This document shows, piece after piece, positions 44,655 through 55,830 of a DNA stretch of 64,000 nt. Within the stretch, counting starts at the first letter, position 1. The number at the start of each line of letters is the position of its first letter. The DNA lies in NCBI GenBank assembly GCA_964036045.1, contig OZ038384.1, positions 37,316,238-37,380,237 of the forward strand, read 5' to 3'. A program made the position numbers and the translations under genes. Under the pieces are notes generated by a model. The model was not told the DNA's origin. It searched no databases and was given only the letters and a program-made list of their open reading frames with translations. Source of the DNA: Eutreptiella sp. 'Long Island Sound 2002'. Lineage: Eukaryota; Euglenozoa; Euglenophyceae; Eutreptiales; Eutreptiaceae.

Positions 44655-45480
44655 GTGTGCATGTGGCGAGCGCCAGGAGATATTCATGGCATACATGTAT
44701 GCATGTGTATGTAGGTGTGTGACACAGTTCTGGATGGCAATGTTGCGACCCACCCCCGAATCTGCACGTACCCTGGTACCTTGGTAGCCGTCACTGCACC
44801 CTCGAGCTGGTGCCGGACCAGCGGTGATGCCAAGGGGTCCACTGAGAACAGAGGTTTGTCTTCTGCATTCCCCTTCGAGCCCATCACTGCAGGATGATGC
44901 TACACTGCACCCGTGATTTTTTGCACCTCTGCAGCATGCCCATCCGCGCATATTCTACGGTACTCTCGGCCAACGCCCATGTGCACACAACACGCATGCC
45001 CCAGTCAACGCCAGGACCTTCCTTCAGTCTTGCATTTGTGCATCTGCACAGCGCGGTGTGGTGCAATGTAGGTGTGTGTAGGTATACACAAACGCTTGTA
45101 ACTATGATGCAGCAGTGCTGCGCGCATGCACAATTGTTTGGTGTACTGGACAGGTACACTCAAAAGGGGTTCCAAGTTTCATTGGTTGGCCTGATGATAC
45201 AAGCCCACAATTGGAACGACAGTGCAGTAGTCCTGTAATCAGGCAGAAAGGGTGCAGGCCTGCTTCTTCTGAACAGTCCGTACGCGGGGATGCCGTGTGG
45301 CGCGCTGTGTGCTGTGCACGCGCCGTGCACAAAGTTTGTACAGGACCATACCCAAGCTGCAACCCCCCCCCCCCCGTTCCGGTCACCGGAATTGCCGGAA
45401 CGTGCCGGAACGTTTTGCCGGAACGTTGTGATTCTGTGAGGCTCAGTTTTTTTCAGTGAAAACGCTTGCTGCTACTGTCA
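44655..45480. other. No gene seen; GCCGGAACGT repeats
   Basis: Frames without domain signal. GCCGGAACGT occurs two or three times near 45395-45430, and related CGCCGGAACG near 47670. Confidence 0.35.
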
Positions 45481-45535
45481 ACCGTTGTCTTCCACTTTGC
45501 CAGTACCACTTTTGTTCCTCCATCCACTGGCAGAG

Positions 45536-45838
45536 ATGTTGAAATGTTGTTTTTGTGACTCCAAGGGGGCATCCATGACTGATTTCCATGATCTGCAACT
45601 GAAGGAGCAGCTGTTATTGCAACAGAAATGGGAAGATGATGTTGACGTTGATGAGGGAAATGTCTGTGATTTGTGTGTCCGTTCTGTCAAACCTAGCAAG
45701 TTCTTTGACAAGACCCCTGTTGCTGCCCACCGAGATGAACTTGGACAACGCATTTGTCGGCCTGGTGCCACCTTTCTTTCAGCCTTGTTTTTGCATGAAA
45801 AAAAAGGACAGCTTTGGATGCAGATCAGAGCCAAGTGA
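45536..45838 (+). CDS. Small protein with two CxxC pairs
   Basis: From ATG 45536 the frame reads MLKCCFCDSKGASMTDFHDL, continues acidic (QQKWEDDVDVDEGN), then VCDLCVRSVKPSKFFDKTPV, and ends in TGA after about 100 residues. The two CxxC pairs (CCFC and CDLC) suggest a zinc-binding fold. It is among the few frames here with ordinary amino-acid make-up, but no family is recognised. It could be a stand-alone gene in an intron, an exon, or an element protein. Confidence 0.4.
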   Translation: MLKCCFCDSKGASMTDFHDLQLKEQLLLQQKWEDDVDVDEGNVCDLCVRSVKPSKFFDKTPVAAHRDELGQRICRPGATFLSALFLHEKKGQLWMQIRAK

Positions 45839-45867
45839 CAAAAAGTGCAAAAAACATCGGTGGGTGG

Positions 45868-45935
45868 TTAGTGGGGTTTGAATCCATGCTTGCCAATGTG
45901 CAGACCAGTGCATATACCACGGGGCCAGTGCTATG
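45868..45935 (-). ncRNA. tRNA-like element, probably a SINE head
   Basis: On the minus strand, an A-box-like TGGCCCCGTGGTATATGC (45911-45928 on the plus strand) is followed by a B-box-like GATTCAAACCC (45874-45884). Spacing is about that of a tRNA, but stems do not pair well enough for a functional tRNA. Confidence 0.4.
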
Positions 45936-45950
45936 CTCCTCTGCTGGAAA

Positions 45951-46330
45951 ACTGCGCATGGTCGCCCCACAACAGTGCTCTCATTGCCACTACTTTTAAT
46001 GCTATGGTCCCCTGTCGAGAAACTGCGGATGGGCCCACCACAAGAGTCCTCTCACTACCACTACTTTAAATGCTCTGCCACTCTATTCAGAATTTGCGGG
46101 TGGTTGCACCACAACAGTCCTCTTACTGCCATTTCTTTATATGCTATGCCCCCTTGTTGAGAAACCGTTGATGGTCGCACCACAAGAGTCCTCTCACTAG
46201 CACTATTTTCAGTGGCTCGATTGTCGGTCAAAAAATTGCCGATGGTCGCACTACGGCAGCCCTCTGAGTGCCACTATTTCAAGTTCTATGTTGTTCTATT
46301 GAAGAACTGTGGATTGTTGCACCACACCCA
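45951..46330. repeat. 70-73-bp minisatellite, about six units
   Basis: AACTGCGGATGGTCGCACCA-like motifs start at about 45951, 46022, 46092, 46162, 46234 and 46307. Units carry CCTCTCACT-CCACTA blocks. Confidence 0.7.
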
Positions 46331-46830
46331 GTGTCCCCCTACGTGTCACAAAGCTAGAAGAGTAACGGGTCATTATGAACGATGATTCCGAATACGTCGA
46401 GTATCCGTAGAAACTTGTCGGGTCCGAGCCCGCACCTGGAACTAAGCCTGTCATAATAATCAAAGCAAGCGTGAACCCACAATTGACCCATAGGCTCGGA
46501 ACACGTCAGAAAGCAATTACCAACAGCAGCGGAATACTTATGACAAAAAAAATCTCACTGGTGGCCCCGAGGGGTAGGGCATGGCAAACCTCCAAATCGT
46601 GCCACAGCCTTGTGCACGTCCCGCGCAGAGGGTTGGTCGCCGCTTCTTGGGTGTCGTCTTTCGGATTTTCAAAAAACCGCCATTGCACCCGCATGGCACA
46701 TCTCATCAACTGCCCCGCGTGCACAGCTGTACAGGCATGCATGCGACCATCTTGGGAGCGGCTTGGTTGCAGCGCATTGGCACCTCGACCAACGGGACAC
46801 ATATCCGTTTGTCTGTTGGACGGTCCTTTC

Positions 46831-47746
46831 ACTCACGGTAGACCTACGACCCCACATACTCGGTCACGAGCATAACCTCTCCATGGCCCTTTGTAGCTGT
46901 CTCAGACCAAGGTACCATCCAGCCCACGGGCCTTCTGGCGGACCGCGCGAAACAATCCCCTGTCATCCGCAAGCCACCAGTCCACACACTGAAACCCCCC
47001 TTGGTACGCCTTGATGTTGACCAAGACCGGAACGCATCGTGCGGTGTCACGTGTCCGCGAGTTTTCTGCAACCCAAACGGTAGGATGGTGGGCAGCTGCA
47101 GGTTGGTGGTGGGGAAGTAGGGGTATTTCATGTGCCTTGCCTTCCTGAACCGCCACCGCATCTCCATGTGGGCCTCCTTGAGGTTCGACTTTTGGTGGCG
47201 GCTTTGCTTCCGGGATCGCAGTTTGAACCCATCGGACAACTAGTCCAGCATCCCGCAAATCTGGTTCCACGCACGGGACAGACTACATTGGAAGTCCTTG
47301 GCTGTGATATCATTCCATCTGTTTGGGCCAACACGAGCAATCTCCGTGGTTCCAACGAGCGCCTCGGAGACACACCTGTCTGGAGATGCCTTTCTTCCAT
47401 TGTGCATCGGCACTATTGCCCCTCGCTGCTGCAGGTCAATGGCTAGGGTCCGAGTGGCCGGCGAGTCCGAAACATGGAAGATGATGATGTTTAGCGGTTC
47501 TATCATAGTCCCGAGAGATGTAAATTTTTTTTGCAAATTGAGGGCTGCTTTGGGTTTCCACATTACTCCAACTACAGAACAACCAAAAGGAAGGTGTGTT
47601 TGGGCCCTGGGACGGAGATCCTGGGCACTGGGAACCTCTTCTGCTGAAAAAACGGCTCGCCAGAACGTTGCGCCGGAACGCTGGGTCTTTCTCGCCGGAA
47701 GGGGGGGGGGTTGAAGCTGCATAGTACTGCCTAGTGCCAGTAACAA
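46831..47746 (-). pseudogene. Element-like protein with in-frame TAG codons
   Basis: From about 47746 the minus-strand frame reads through THLPFGCSVVGVMWKPK and HVSDSPATRTLAIDLQQ to WNQICGMLD, TAG (just above 47239), then LSDGFKLRSRKQSRHQ and HMKYPYFPTTNLQLPTIL. After one more TAG it meets TGA near 46831. In the last third a neighbouring frame looks more protein-like (VPVLVNIKAYQGGFQCVDWW), so an indel near 47050-47080 is likely. The first part is related to 13560-13690. No domain is recognised. Confidence 0.45.
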
Positions 47747-48286
47747 TGAGCCTTGTTATGCATTTATATGAATTGCTTGCATGCATTGGGTGGCATGGGG
47801 TTGGGGTGCGGTAAAAGATGAAGCTGTCCAACATTGTGGGGGTGTAGCATGGTCTGGAGAGGCAAGAATATTGCCAATTGTAGCAAGAACCCCCAATTTC
47901 CCCCTGCCATGTGCACGTTGTGCACGGGCTGTGCCGACACGCCCCCCATGTAGCCATATTGACACATATTCCATCGGTCCCTTCATTGCTCATTAAATAG
48001 GGATTCTGAAGAGTATGTGGCATGTTAGACATCTTACGTGCGATGTTGATTTTCGATGTCTAACATGATTGTGTGATATTGTGTGAGTACACAATGTTCA
48101 CGGACAAGGAATTCCAGCGTACACAAGTTTCAGTGGAGTAGTGTGTATAAGTATTTCTGAGCCCATGATGTATGACTGTGAGGAGTTTGCATGCACGTGT
48201 TCCTGCACATCGCGGTTATTCTTTTAAGTCTCAAATTACCCGGGGGCATATGTACATTCAGTGCAAACCTTTGGCGTGTTCATCAG
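47747..48286. other. No gene seen; hairpin at 48021-48067
   Basis: Non-coding, apart from the inverted repeat listed separately. Confidence 0.35.
48021..48067. repeat. Perfect 13-bp inverted repeat, 21-nt loop
   Basis: CATGTTAGACATC and its exact reverse complement GATGTCTAACATG. Confidence 0.85.
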
Positions 48287-48484
48287 GTCTACATGCTTCG
48301 GAATCGCAGCGGCCGATCCACCCCGGTTGGGCACAAGGCAGGCAGTGAAGCCACCCCTGTGCGCTGCTTATCCCCAGCCCACTCGTCCCACTCATACGGC
48401 GACTCCATCACTACAAACACGCTTACCCATTCAGCATACCTCTTGGCACAGCATCCTCCTCTACCTCAGTCTCCATCTCATGAA
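48287..48484 (+). CDS. Candidate Ser/His/Pro-rich exon (198 nt)
   Basis: VYMLRNRSGRSTPVGHKAGS and on to PPLPQSPSHE, between a CATCAG acceptor and a GAA|GTAGGC donor, 66 codons, phase 0 at both ends. It is a low-complexity, disordered-type protein. The frame stays open to about 49009, with a basic KSRHRQKRNRARQQ stretch before CAG|GTGCGC at 48967, which may be a further exon end. Confidence 0.35.
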
Positions 48485-48663
48485 GTAGGCAATAATGTGG
48501 ACAGCGGAAAGGTGCCACTTCTCCTGGCGTTGGGGGTTAGGGAGGGGCTCTTACACAGGGGAGAGGGTATCCCTTGGGTGTCTGGCATAACCTGTGTACT
48601 TGTTTTTTTGCTGTTTAAGGGGGTGGTAATTGTGCCATTGCCTGGCAGTAATAGACCATTTGG

Positions 48664-48666
<3 letters not shown>

Positions 48667-48698
<32 letters not shown>
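48667..48698. repeat. CA microsatellite
   Basis: AC dinucleotide run. A longer, impure CA/CCA run lies at about 49218-49400. Confidence 0.9.
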
Positions 48699-49547
48699 GT
48701 GCCACGAGTGAGAAACCACCTGCAAGCACCACTACCCCTCCTTCAGGGGCAAGTCCAGAACTCCTGTTTCCAGGGCAGTGGGGTGAACTGGACCCCCATT
48801 TTACCGAGGGCGGGCCTGCCAAGTGGCACATGGCGCCCCTTCTGCTCAGTGGGCCTAAGATAAGCCGTGAGGGGTGTGGGGGCACTGGCGACAGCACGGC
48901 AGGGGTGGGAGGAAAAACAACAGGCAAGTCAAGGCACAGGCAAAAGCGTAACAGGGCAAGGCAGCAGGTGCGCAGTGAAGGCAAGCGATGGCAGGGGAAG
49001 GGCACGTGAGCATGGGCCCCGTCCAGAGCGAGGCCACCAGGTGGTGCCCTGTCTCCTTTCTGACCTGCTAGCTGCCTGTTGGTAAGTGCGGGGTGCAGTG
49101 CAGTGCGCAGGGGTTTGGGGGATGACAAAACAAGTCCGGAGGTTGGAGGGTTCGGGGTTCCAGTACACAGAACATCACGGAGGTGGGTAGAGGATGACAG
49201 GACAGTGAGAGAGTGACACACACAGGCGCGCGCGCACACACACACACTTAGCAGACATGTGTGCATGCACACAAGCATATACACACCCACCCACCCACAC
49301 ACCCACACCCACACCCACTCATACACACACCTACACCCGCACACCCACACACCCACGCACCCACAGACCCACCCACCCACACATGCACACACACACACAA
49401 CACACTTGCAGACTTGTTCTGCACAGTCGCTTACTCGCTTGTGCATTCATTCATTTATTCCACTCACTTGCGCTTGATCTGATCACAAATTTGGTGCAAA
49501 ACGTGTTTGGAACATGCACCTCTATTCACCTCCACCTGCACCCACAG

Positions 49548-49671
49548 CTGCAGCCCCATGCAAGGATCCAGATGCACCAACAACTTGCAGTGCATTCAAG
49601 TTTGTCCCATGAGAAAACCCCCCTGGCAGTCGCAGCACATGTCTCACAGCCTGTGCAGCATGACCAACCTC
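49548..49671 (+). CDS. Possible exon
   Basis: LQPHARIQMHQQLAVHSSLS onward, between a CCACAG acceptor and a CCTC|GTGAGTG donor. The donor matches consensus, but the length is 124 nt, so it would change phase from 0 to 1. Disordered, His/Gln-rich. Confidence 0.3.
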
Positions 49672-49907
49672 GTGAGTGGCGGTGCTGCGACAACTATCCC
49701 TGCCTCCCACCAAACCCAGAATTTCCTCCTGTAAACTCAGACCACTGCACATCCAATTTTTTTTGGGGGGGGGGCTGTAAAGGGACCTGTGGCCCAAAGG
49801 AAAGCTTTTCGTTTTGGCAACCTCCAATGTGCTTTGTCATTAATGGTTGTGTGTTGACTTGGGGTGCTTCTGCAATGCTAACGAGGACTCACTACGCATG
49901 CTCACAG

Positions 49908-50069
49908 CCGCCACCATCCCCCAAGAGGGGTGATTTGCCGCCAACTGGGTTGCAATTCAATGCATCCGATTCGAAGAGGTCCGCCCCTGCTGCATCTTTT
50001 GATGGATGTTTGGACGGTGTCGAGGAGTGTGTGATATCCTCCAAGCCTCCCACGGGTGTGGAACTGTTT
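49908..50069 (+). CDS. Possible exon (162 nt)
   Basis: PPPSPKRGDLPPTGLQFNAS then DSKRSAPAASFDGCLDGVEE, from a CTCACAG acceptor to a TTT|GTACGT donor, 54 codons, phase 0 at both ends. It does not join in phase with the possible exon at 49548, so one of the two models is wrong or an exon is missing. Confidence 0.3.
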
Positions 50070-50446
50070 GTACGTCTGATTGTGAATTCGTTTCCTCAAG
50101 CAGTCTGACAGTTCACTGCATTTGATTTGTCTCATGGATGGTGTTTGCATGCGTGGCTCCAATTTTGGCTAGTGACCCTACACCTCCACCTACACCTTCA
50201 CTACCCTCCACACGTCTTGTAGCCCTGCTACGTGGTTGTGCCTGTTGTAGCGTCACGACTTTTCCCTGGTTGCCATACAAGGATGCCCGCAAGTGTGTTC
50301 TGTCCAATCCTTAGTGTACTGCCTCCTACAGGGCTCAGCGATGGGAATCGGCGCGCTGTCCCTCACCGCCCTTCGGACCTGCAAATTGGACACAGCAAAG
50401 TTGAAGTTGACCGGGAGTCATGGCAACCGCCTTCAGCAGGTCTCTC

Positions 50447-50449
50447 TCA

Positions 50450-50481
<32 letters not shown>

Positions 50482-50511
50482 ATGTGTGTGTGTGTGTGTG
50501 TGTGTATGCGC
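50447..50511. repeat. CT then GT microsatellite
   Basis: TCTC run followed by a TG run, directly before the tRNA-like repeat. Confidence 0.9.
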
Positions 50512-50516
50512 ATACA

Positions 50517-50700
50517 CACCACCGCCCCCTGCAGCAGTGCGCTCCGCGACTTGCTCCGTCAATCGCTCGCGGCACCTGCGCATTCGCTGCGCCTTCTCTT
50601 CGGTAGCGGGGCCATGCAGGCAGCGGGAATCGAACCGGCGCCTTCGCGGCACGAGCCCGGTGACTCAACCACTGACACAGCACCCACCACAATACATCAC
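50517..50700 (-). mobile_element. tRNA-like SINE, copy 1
   Basis: On the minus strand, GTGTCAGTGGTTGAGTCACC (A box) is followed by a perfect B box GGTTCGATTCC (50626-50636 on the plus strand). About 85% identical to 57158-57345. D- and T-stems pair only in part, so it is not a functional tRNA. Confidence 0.55.
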
Positions 50701-50968
50701 ATGCACACAGCCACAGTCGGCACCCCACACGGTTATCCAGATCGTCCCTGTGGCCTTCGTGGCTGTTGACAGGGCAGGATGGGTACAACCCCTGACACAG
50801 CACCCACGAAAACAATAGCACACGCAGTGGGAGGATTGTGGGTGTGTGAGCTAGCGGCCACGCTGGTCTCCTGACCTGTCTGCTCTCTCGCTCTCTCCAG
50901 CCATCCTTGTACTTGTTCTTCCCTGCCATCCCTCCTGTACCGTTGCGTATGAACTCCAACCCCCCCAG

Positions 50969-51051
50969 GACTTGCGCGCGAAGCAACAACAGGGTTCCCT
51001 GGGCATCAAAGGATTGCTGCGACGTCCAGTGTCATTCTCTTCCCCTCCTAG
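50969..51051 (+). CDS. Possible exon
   Basis: DLRAKQQQGSLGIKGLLRRP onward, between a CCCCAG acceptor and a CCTAG|GTGAGTG donor. The donor is near consensus. The frame is basic. Length is 83 nt (phase 0 to 2). Confidence 0.3.
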
Positions 51052-51454
51052 GTGAGTGATACACGATCAGGGTGCCTGATTCTTTGCCTGTGACTCCTTG
51101 CGGATGATATCAAACATTCCCATACCCTGTTTCTCGTATCACTGCAGAAAGGCGCCTAGCCTTATGACTTCATGACAGCCTGCTTTGTGCTGTTTTGATT
51201 GCTCATTGGCTTGACGAGGTGTTCTGGGTGCCATCCGATCCGCAGTGCTCGTGCTAAGCAACAGTGGTCTTATCGTTTGGTTCCTGCACAAGTGTGTGTG
51301 CGTGTGTGCGTGTGCGTGCGGTTGGGTGGGAGCACCCAACATAGTTCGAACTGCATGGCATTTGGTAGACACAACACGAGCTCCTCCATGGATCTATTAC
51401 TGTCGGGTGGAGAGTGATGGTGCACATTACACGTATGCTGTGCATGCTTCTGCA

Positions 51455-51545
51455 GACCGAAAGACGTCTAGGACTGCTCTGCAGTTCTTGAGGAGTTTCT
51501 CGCTTTTCTTGCTTTGTTCTGGTTTTGTGGTTCCCAACGTGTGTA
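51455..51545. repeat. Repeat shared with 57713-57815
   Basis: CCGAAAGACGTCTAGGAC, then TTCTTGAGGAGTTT and CTTTTCTTGCTTTGTTCT, then CAACGTGTGT. Together with the SINE upstream, this repeats in the same order at 57.2-57.8 kb. Confidence 0.65.
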
Positions 51546-52251
51546 TGTGCACATGTGCATGCACCTGGGGACAAGGGTGATGGCTCGAATAATGGTATTC
51601 AGTGTGCCCATGGGGGTCTCGTATGTTGGGCTAGAGCCCCCCCCCCCCGGGCGTTGCTTTAAATTTTCATTCCGGATGGAGGGGGGCTCCCCCCTGGACA
51701 CCCTCCCCCCCTCCCCTAGACCCCTTCCCCCCCTCCCCCCTCCGCTCTAATTCACCTAAGAATCAGGTTTCTGGGAACCTTTTTTCGTTTGGGCCAATTT
51801 TTGCCTCCCCTTGTTGCAGACACTATGTTCCAGTGTCCCATAAGTACGTTCTTCAGCACCCTGCTACAGCCGTGTCTCCGCGCAAAACGCGACAACATTA
51901 TAAGCGCGACCCTCTATTTTCGCTTCCAAGATAGATGGACGGGGAAGAAAAGGCAAGAGGCGTACAATATCGCGCAGAAAGCATGTTCCACATTTTTTTT
52001 TGAACACTCCAAGGGCAACTCTGTCCGAGTTTATAAGACGAGCAGCCATAATGGCACGACAAGACTGCAGTTCAGATGAGGATGGCATTGGTGAGTCCAG
52101 CTCAGGTGACTCGAACTTTGATTGATCTTCAGCAACCAATTTGATAACAATGAGCATTCATCTGTGTTTCTTGTTTGTGTTGCTTGGTGGTGTTTAGGTG
52201 AGGGCACAATGTATGAACCCAAAAAGATGAGTTTATTAGTTGATGAGTTGA
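51546..52251. other. No convincing gene
   Basis: A basic frame at 51789-52079 (FRFQDRWTGKKRQEAYNIAQ) and a short acidic Met-start frame (MARQDCSSDEDGIGESSS, from about 52049) are protein-like, but no domain or exon border is clear. Confidence 0.3.
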
Positions 52252-53220
52252 TTGAGGGTGCTCCTGGTCGAGGGGTGGGACGACGAGGTAGAGGGCTCCG
52301 GGGGCCATTGGGTGGGTATCACGCACGGCGGCACCATCAGGTGCCTCCTCGAGGGCGACAGGCCCCTCGCCCCGCCCCGGGACCCACTCGCGGCCGCCGG
52401 CGCGGTGCTAGCCTCCGTCCCGCGGGTGTTCCCCGCGTGGTATGCGGTGCTGCCAGCCCCGGAGGCGCCCCAGCCACCCCTGCAGCGCCGGTACCCCCGC
52501 GCGGGGGGCGACGCCCACGCTCGGGCGTGGCTCGCGGTCCGCGAGCTCGTGGAGGCGTGGCGGCGGCGCCGCAGGGTGCAGGTCGTGTTCCACGCGCCCT
52601 GACCCAAGTGTGCAGACACCGGGCGGCCCTACAAATGAGGCCGCCATCGCCCCCCCCTCCCCCCCCTCGCCCCCCAAGCCCGGTGTGCCGTGGTGCACAG
52701 AGGACGAGGACTCCAACCCCCCCCCCCCCCGGGGCGGCGGTTTCACAGCTCACCCATAGCCCCTCGATTGGTAACGGGGCAGGGGTAGGCCGCAGAGGCG
52801 CGACGCCCGCCGCCGCCTCCCCCTGTGCTAACGTGCGTAGGTGGCGGCCCAATCCCCCCCACCAGCGCAGGCATGCGCACACGTGGCAGGCGTCCCCCCA
52901 CCTAGGACAGAAGGCACAAGGTGGAGGCCCTGCCCCATGCACCCAGCAGCCGAGCATGGGGCCTTGCCGAGGCCTCCGCAACCCCCCCCGGCCAGCCTCC
53001 CCCCCTGCGGGAAGCGCGCGACCTCCTCCCCCCTCCCCCCACCTTGCCCAACCCACGGCACGGCGACAGGCCTGCCCCCCGGAGCCCGCGGATGCGGCTG
53101 GGTGTGCACCGCATGCATGGCCGGCCGATATGCAGAGTCGTCGGGACAGCCATCGAGCGCCCCCTAGGCGGCCTGTGAGCCTCAAGATCGGCCCTCGAAT
53201 CAAATCAAATCAAATCAAGC
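52252..53220 (+). mobile_element. GC-rich island ending in a TCAAA tail; possible retroelement
   Basis: G+C rises sharply here. The first frame (52252-52602) reads RVLLVEGWDDEVEGSGGHW, then ITHGGTIRCLLEG and ARAWLAVRELVEAWRRRRRV, and ends at TGA. It lacks a recognised domain but looks coding. The island ends with AATCAAATCAAATCAAATC (about 53200-53218), like a LINE-type simple tail. Other long frames on both strands are shadows of the composition. Retroelement origin is inferred from the tail and the abrupt composition change. Confidence 0.35.
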
Positions 53221-54185
53221 AACACCCTGCCCCCCCACCCCCCCACCCCACCCCACCCTAGGACCCCGTAACCCACACCAATGGTGAGTAAAGAGGGACA
53301 ACTATTTTGGGCACCAGTGGCGTCGAGAAGATGACCTTGAAGAGGGCTATTAGTGTAGGCCACATGACCCCCCTTTTGGGGGCTAATCGCGTAGCATACC
53401 CCAATGTATGATATCAGATGTTTAACCCCTTGTAAAATCATCATTTTGGGAGACAAATTTACCACCCAATGAATTTTCTGATTCTGACCCCCCCCCTCCC
53501 CCCTTACATAGGTGCCACTTTTCTGGGAGGGGTGGGTGGGATCTCACCCACAGGTCCATGCATGGGCAAGGCCCTGTGAATGTAGCAATTGGCATGCCAG
53601 GCCCACAAGAGGGCACCTAATGACCTCAAGTATGTGTATACCCTTAAGCAACACTTTAGGTGTTGCAAAAGGCGAGCATGATCCCAGTAATGACCACCGG
53701 CAGTTTGATATTGGCCATGAATTTCTTGCTTTGTGTGAGTCCGGTCACAAGATTAATGTGAATTTCGAGCAAAATTCATGCCTTTTTGGCACACATTTGC
53801 ATTCACAAAGGATTCTCAAGGTTACACGAATGTGCACTGTGACTAGGTTGTGAATGAGGAATTGGGGTAGCACTATGGGGGCATGGTGTGTCGAAAGCCG
53901 ATGATTCTTGTTCATAGACCCCTTGCTTCATTTTTTTTCAGAATTTTGAAAAATACAGCCACCTTGCCAAGCCTGCCAAAAAGGGAAGTGTACGGCCAAA
54001 GAAAAAAACCACCCTTTTGCACCAAATAAGAAGTACCCAATGTTTGCATGTTTATGCATTTAGAAATATGACCGGGGCTATCATTGATAGTGTCCTTATC
54101 AACCACGATTTGTAGGCCAAGCTTCCCACACAGGAGGTGCATAACATGCGCTTTAGCTTGTGGTGGCTCCCTCAATCGCAGAACG
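53221..54185. other. Decayed repeat sequence; inverted relative of the 4.2-5.1 kb repeat
   Basis: CCCTTGTAAAATCATCATTT near 53428 is the reverse complement of the AATGATTTTACAAGGG block near 4950. The minus-strand frame 54190-53912 (KLGLQIVVDKDTINDSPGH) looks protein-like but is not recognised. Confidence 0.35.
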
Positions 54186-55804
54186 TTCAAACCAGGAGAC
54201 TATTCTCTATGTCCATGCGAAAAAAAGCATGTGGTCTATCCACCAATTGGACCGCAACGACGAAGGTCCAAATTAGGCCCTTGCTTCGTGGCTTTCCTAC
54301 CCTACGTCGGGGGGTGCCTTTTTGAAAAAGTTGGGTGCCTTCTTTAGCTGGGGTAGGTCACTGGTAAGTCTCGTTTGTCCCATGTCCCCATATATTCCAG
54401 GCGCCAAAGGCGCCCGAATTTTTTTCCTTTGTATTTTTCCTTATGTGGTCTTGGTGGTTTGGTGGGTGGGCGCCTCCTGAGGTTGACCCCCCGAGGGGTA
54501 GGCCAAGAGCTGCGCCTCCAGCCAAAAAGCGGGTGGACGCCCTTCTCATTTGATCCCCCCGTTGTTGAGCAAAGGCCAGGTCCAAATCTGCCCCATCCAA
54601 AGGTGCATGTACCCTAGGTAAACAAAGTGGCTGTAAGGGGGGTGGGGTTTAGGGAGTGCAACATCAGAGCAAAATTTCCCACCCTTTTTTGCAAACATGC
54701 CCCGGGGTCATAGACAAATCTTAAGTGTATTCATCCCCCCCCCTTTTTTTTGAAACACTCATTAATGAAGCCGCCTAGCTCCGTGTGTGCATAGAATTTA
54801 CTAGCCCCGTGTGTGCAAGAAATTTACTGCTGCAGCAAACACCAACCTAATGTTGCCCACCTTGTTCACGTTCTTGGTGTTCAAGGTGCCATCGGTAGCC
54901 GGTTGCCTTGGTAGCTATATGGGCCATATCCACCGGCGTGCAATCATTGCTACCAACTTGCCTATGGCACCACCACCTCAGCATCCTTCATGCCTAGAAA
55001 ACCACATATAGTGACACGTAGCACACAATGCAACCCATACTCCAAAACGCGGCGGTCAACATTTATGTCCGTGTAAAGGGCTCCTATTGGAAGCTCTAAC
55101 AACGGCCAAGAGTCATCGGTGGTCATCAGAGGTAACCCCAATATCTTGGTTTTCACCCAACCCATGCCAGTGTGAAAGCGGTCAAGTCCTCACCGGTGGG
55201 GCCCCATAGGGGGAGCTGATCTTGGAAAGTTGCAGATAGCACCTACAACCCCTACCATTGGTTGAGGAGTCCTTATGGAAGAAAATGGCACTATATCAAC
55301 GCACTGTGCCGGCTATAGGCCAACCAAGTTTTGGAACCACCCCAACCCAGCGCACCGCCGGTGTAAAGGAAAAAACAAACGTTGGGCTGCGCCGAAGACA
55401 CCTCGTCCACCCCCCCCCCCCCCCCGCGGCATGGGGTGTGGGCGGCTACAACCACCATGACATTGGTGAGGAGGTAGAGTGGAGGACTCCGTTGTTGTAT
55501 GCTAACCCCTTGGGCCACCGCGTCCCTGCCACACTTGATGTGTGAAATAGCAGTATCGACTAAGCGTGCAAAGGTCCATCACTTTTGAAGCAAAACACCC
55601 CCAAATTCCCTTCTACATGCCCCCAAATTGGACAAATACACACTTGTGCACACCCAAGGTGACCCCTAGTGACGCCTTTTGGAAAAAATTAGTTTTGCGC
55701 AAAAGGGGTAAACCCCCCTCCTTTTCGATGTGGCCAATGTTAGGCAAAACCCAATGACTTCATATTTCGCGGAATCCACCTGCCCTGTGGACCTGTGGAC
55801 CTGT
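54186..55804. other. Unidentified minus-strand protein fragment and repeats
   Basis: On the minus strand, 55165-54962 reads GWVKTKILGLPLMTTDDSWP, then LPIGALYTDINVDRRVLEYG and GFLGMKDAEVVVP, followed by TAG. This is good protein-like sequence and could belong with the minus-strand frame at 53912-54190, with indels between. No family is recognised. GGCGCCAAAGGCGCC lies at 54400. Confidence 0.35.
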
Positions 55805-55830
55805 GGACCTGTGTTTTCAAACACAGGTCC
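55805..55830. repeat. Perfect 12-bp inverted repeat, 2-nt loop
   Basis: GGACCTGTGTTT-TC-AAACACAGGTCC, preceded by CTGTGGAC direct repeats. Confidence 0.85.

Noticed and set aside
48478-49446. 322-residue minus-strand frame with VCVCV and HTHTH-type runs
   Set aside because: Driven by CA/TG microsatellites and overlapping the better plus-strand exon candidates.
52337-53203. 288-residue minus-strand frame in the GC-rich island
   Set aside because: High GC makes stops rare on both strands. The plus-strand frame from 52252 looks more natural, and this one shows no domain.
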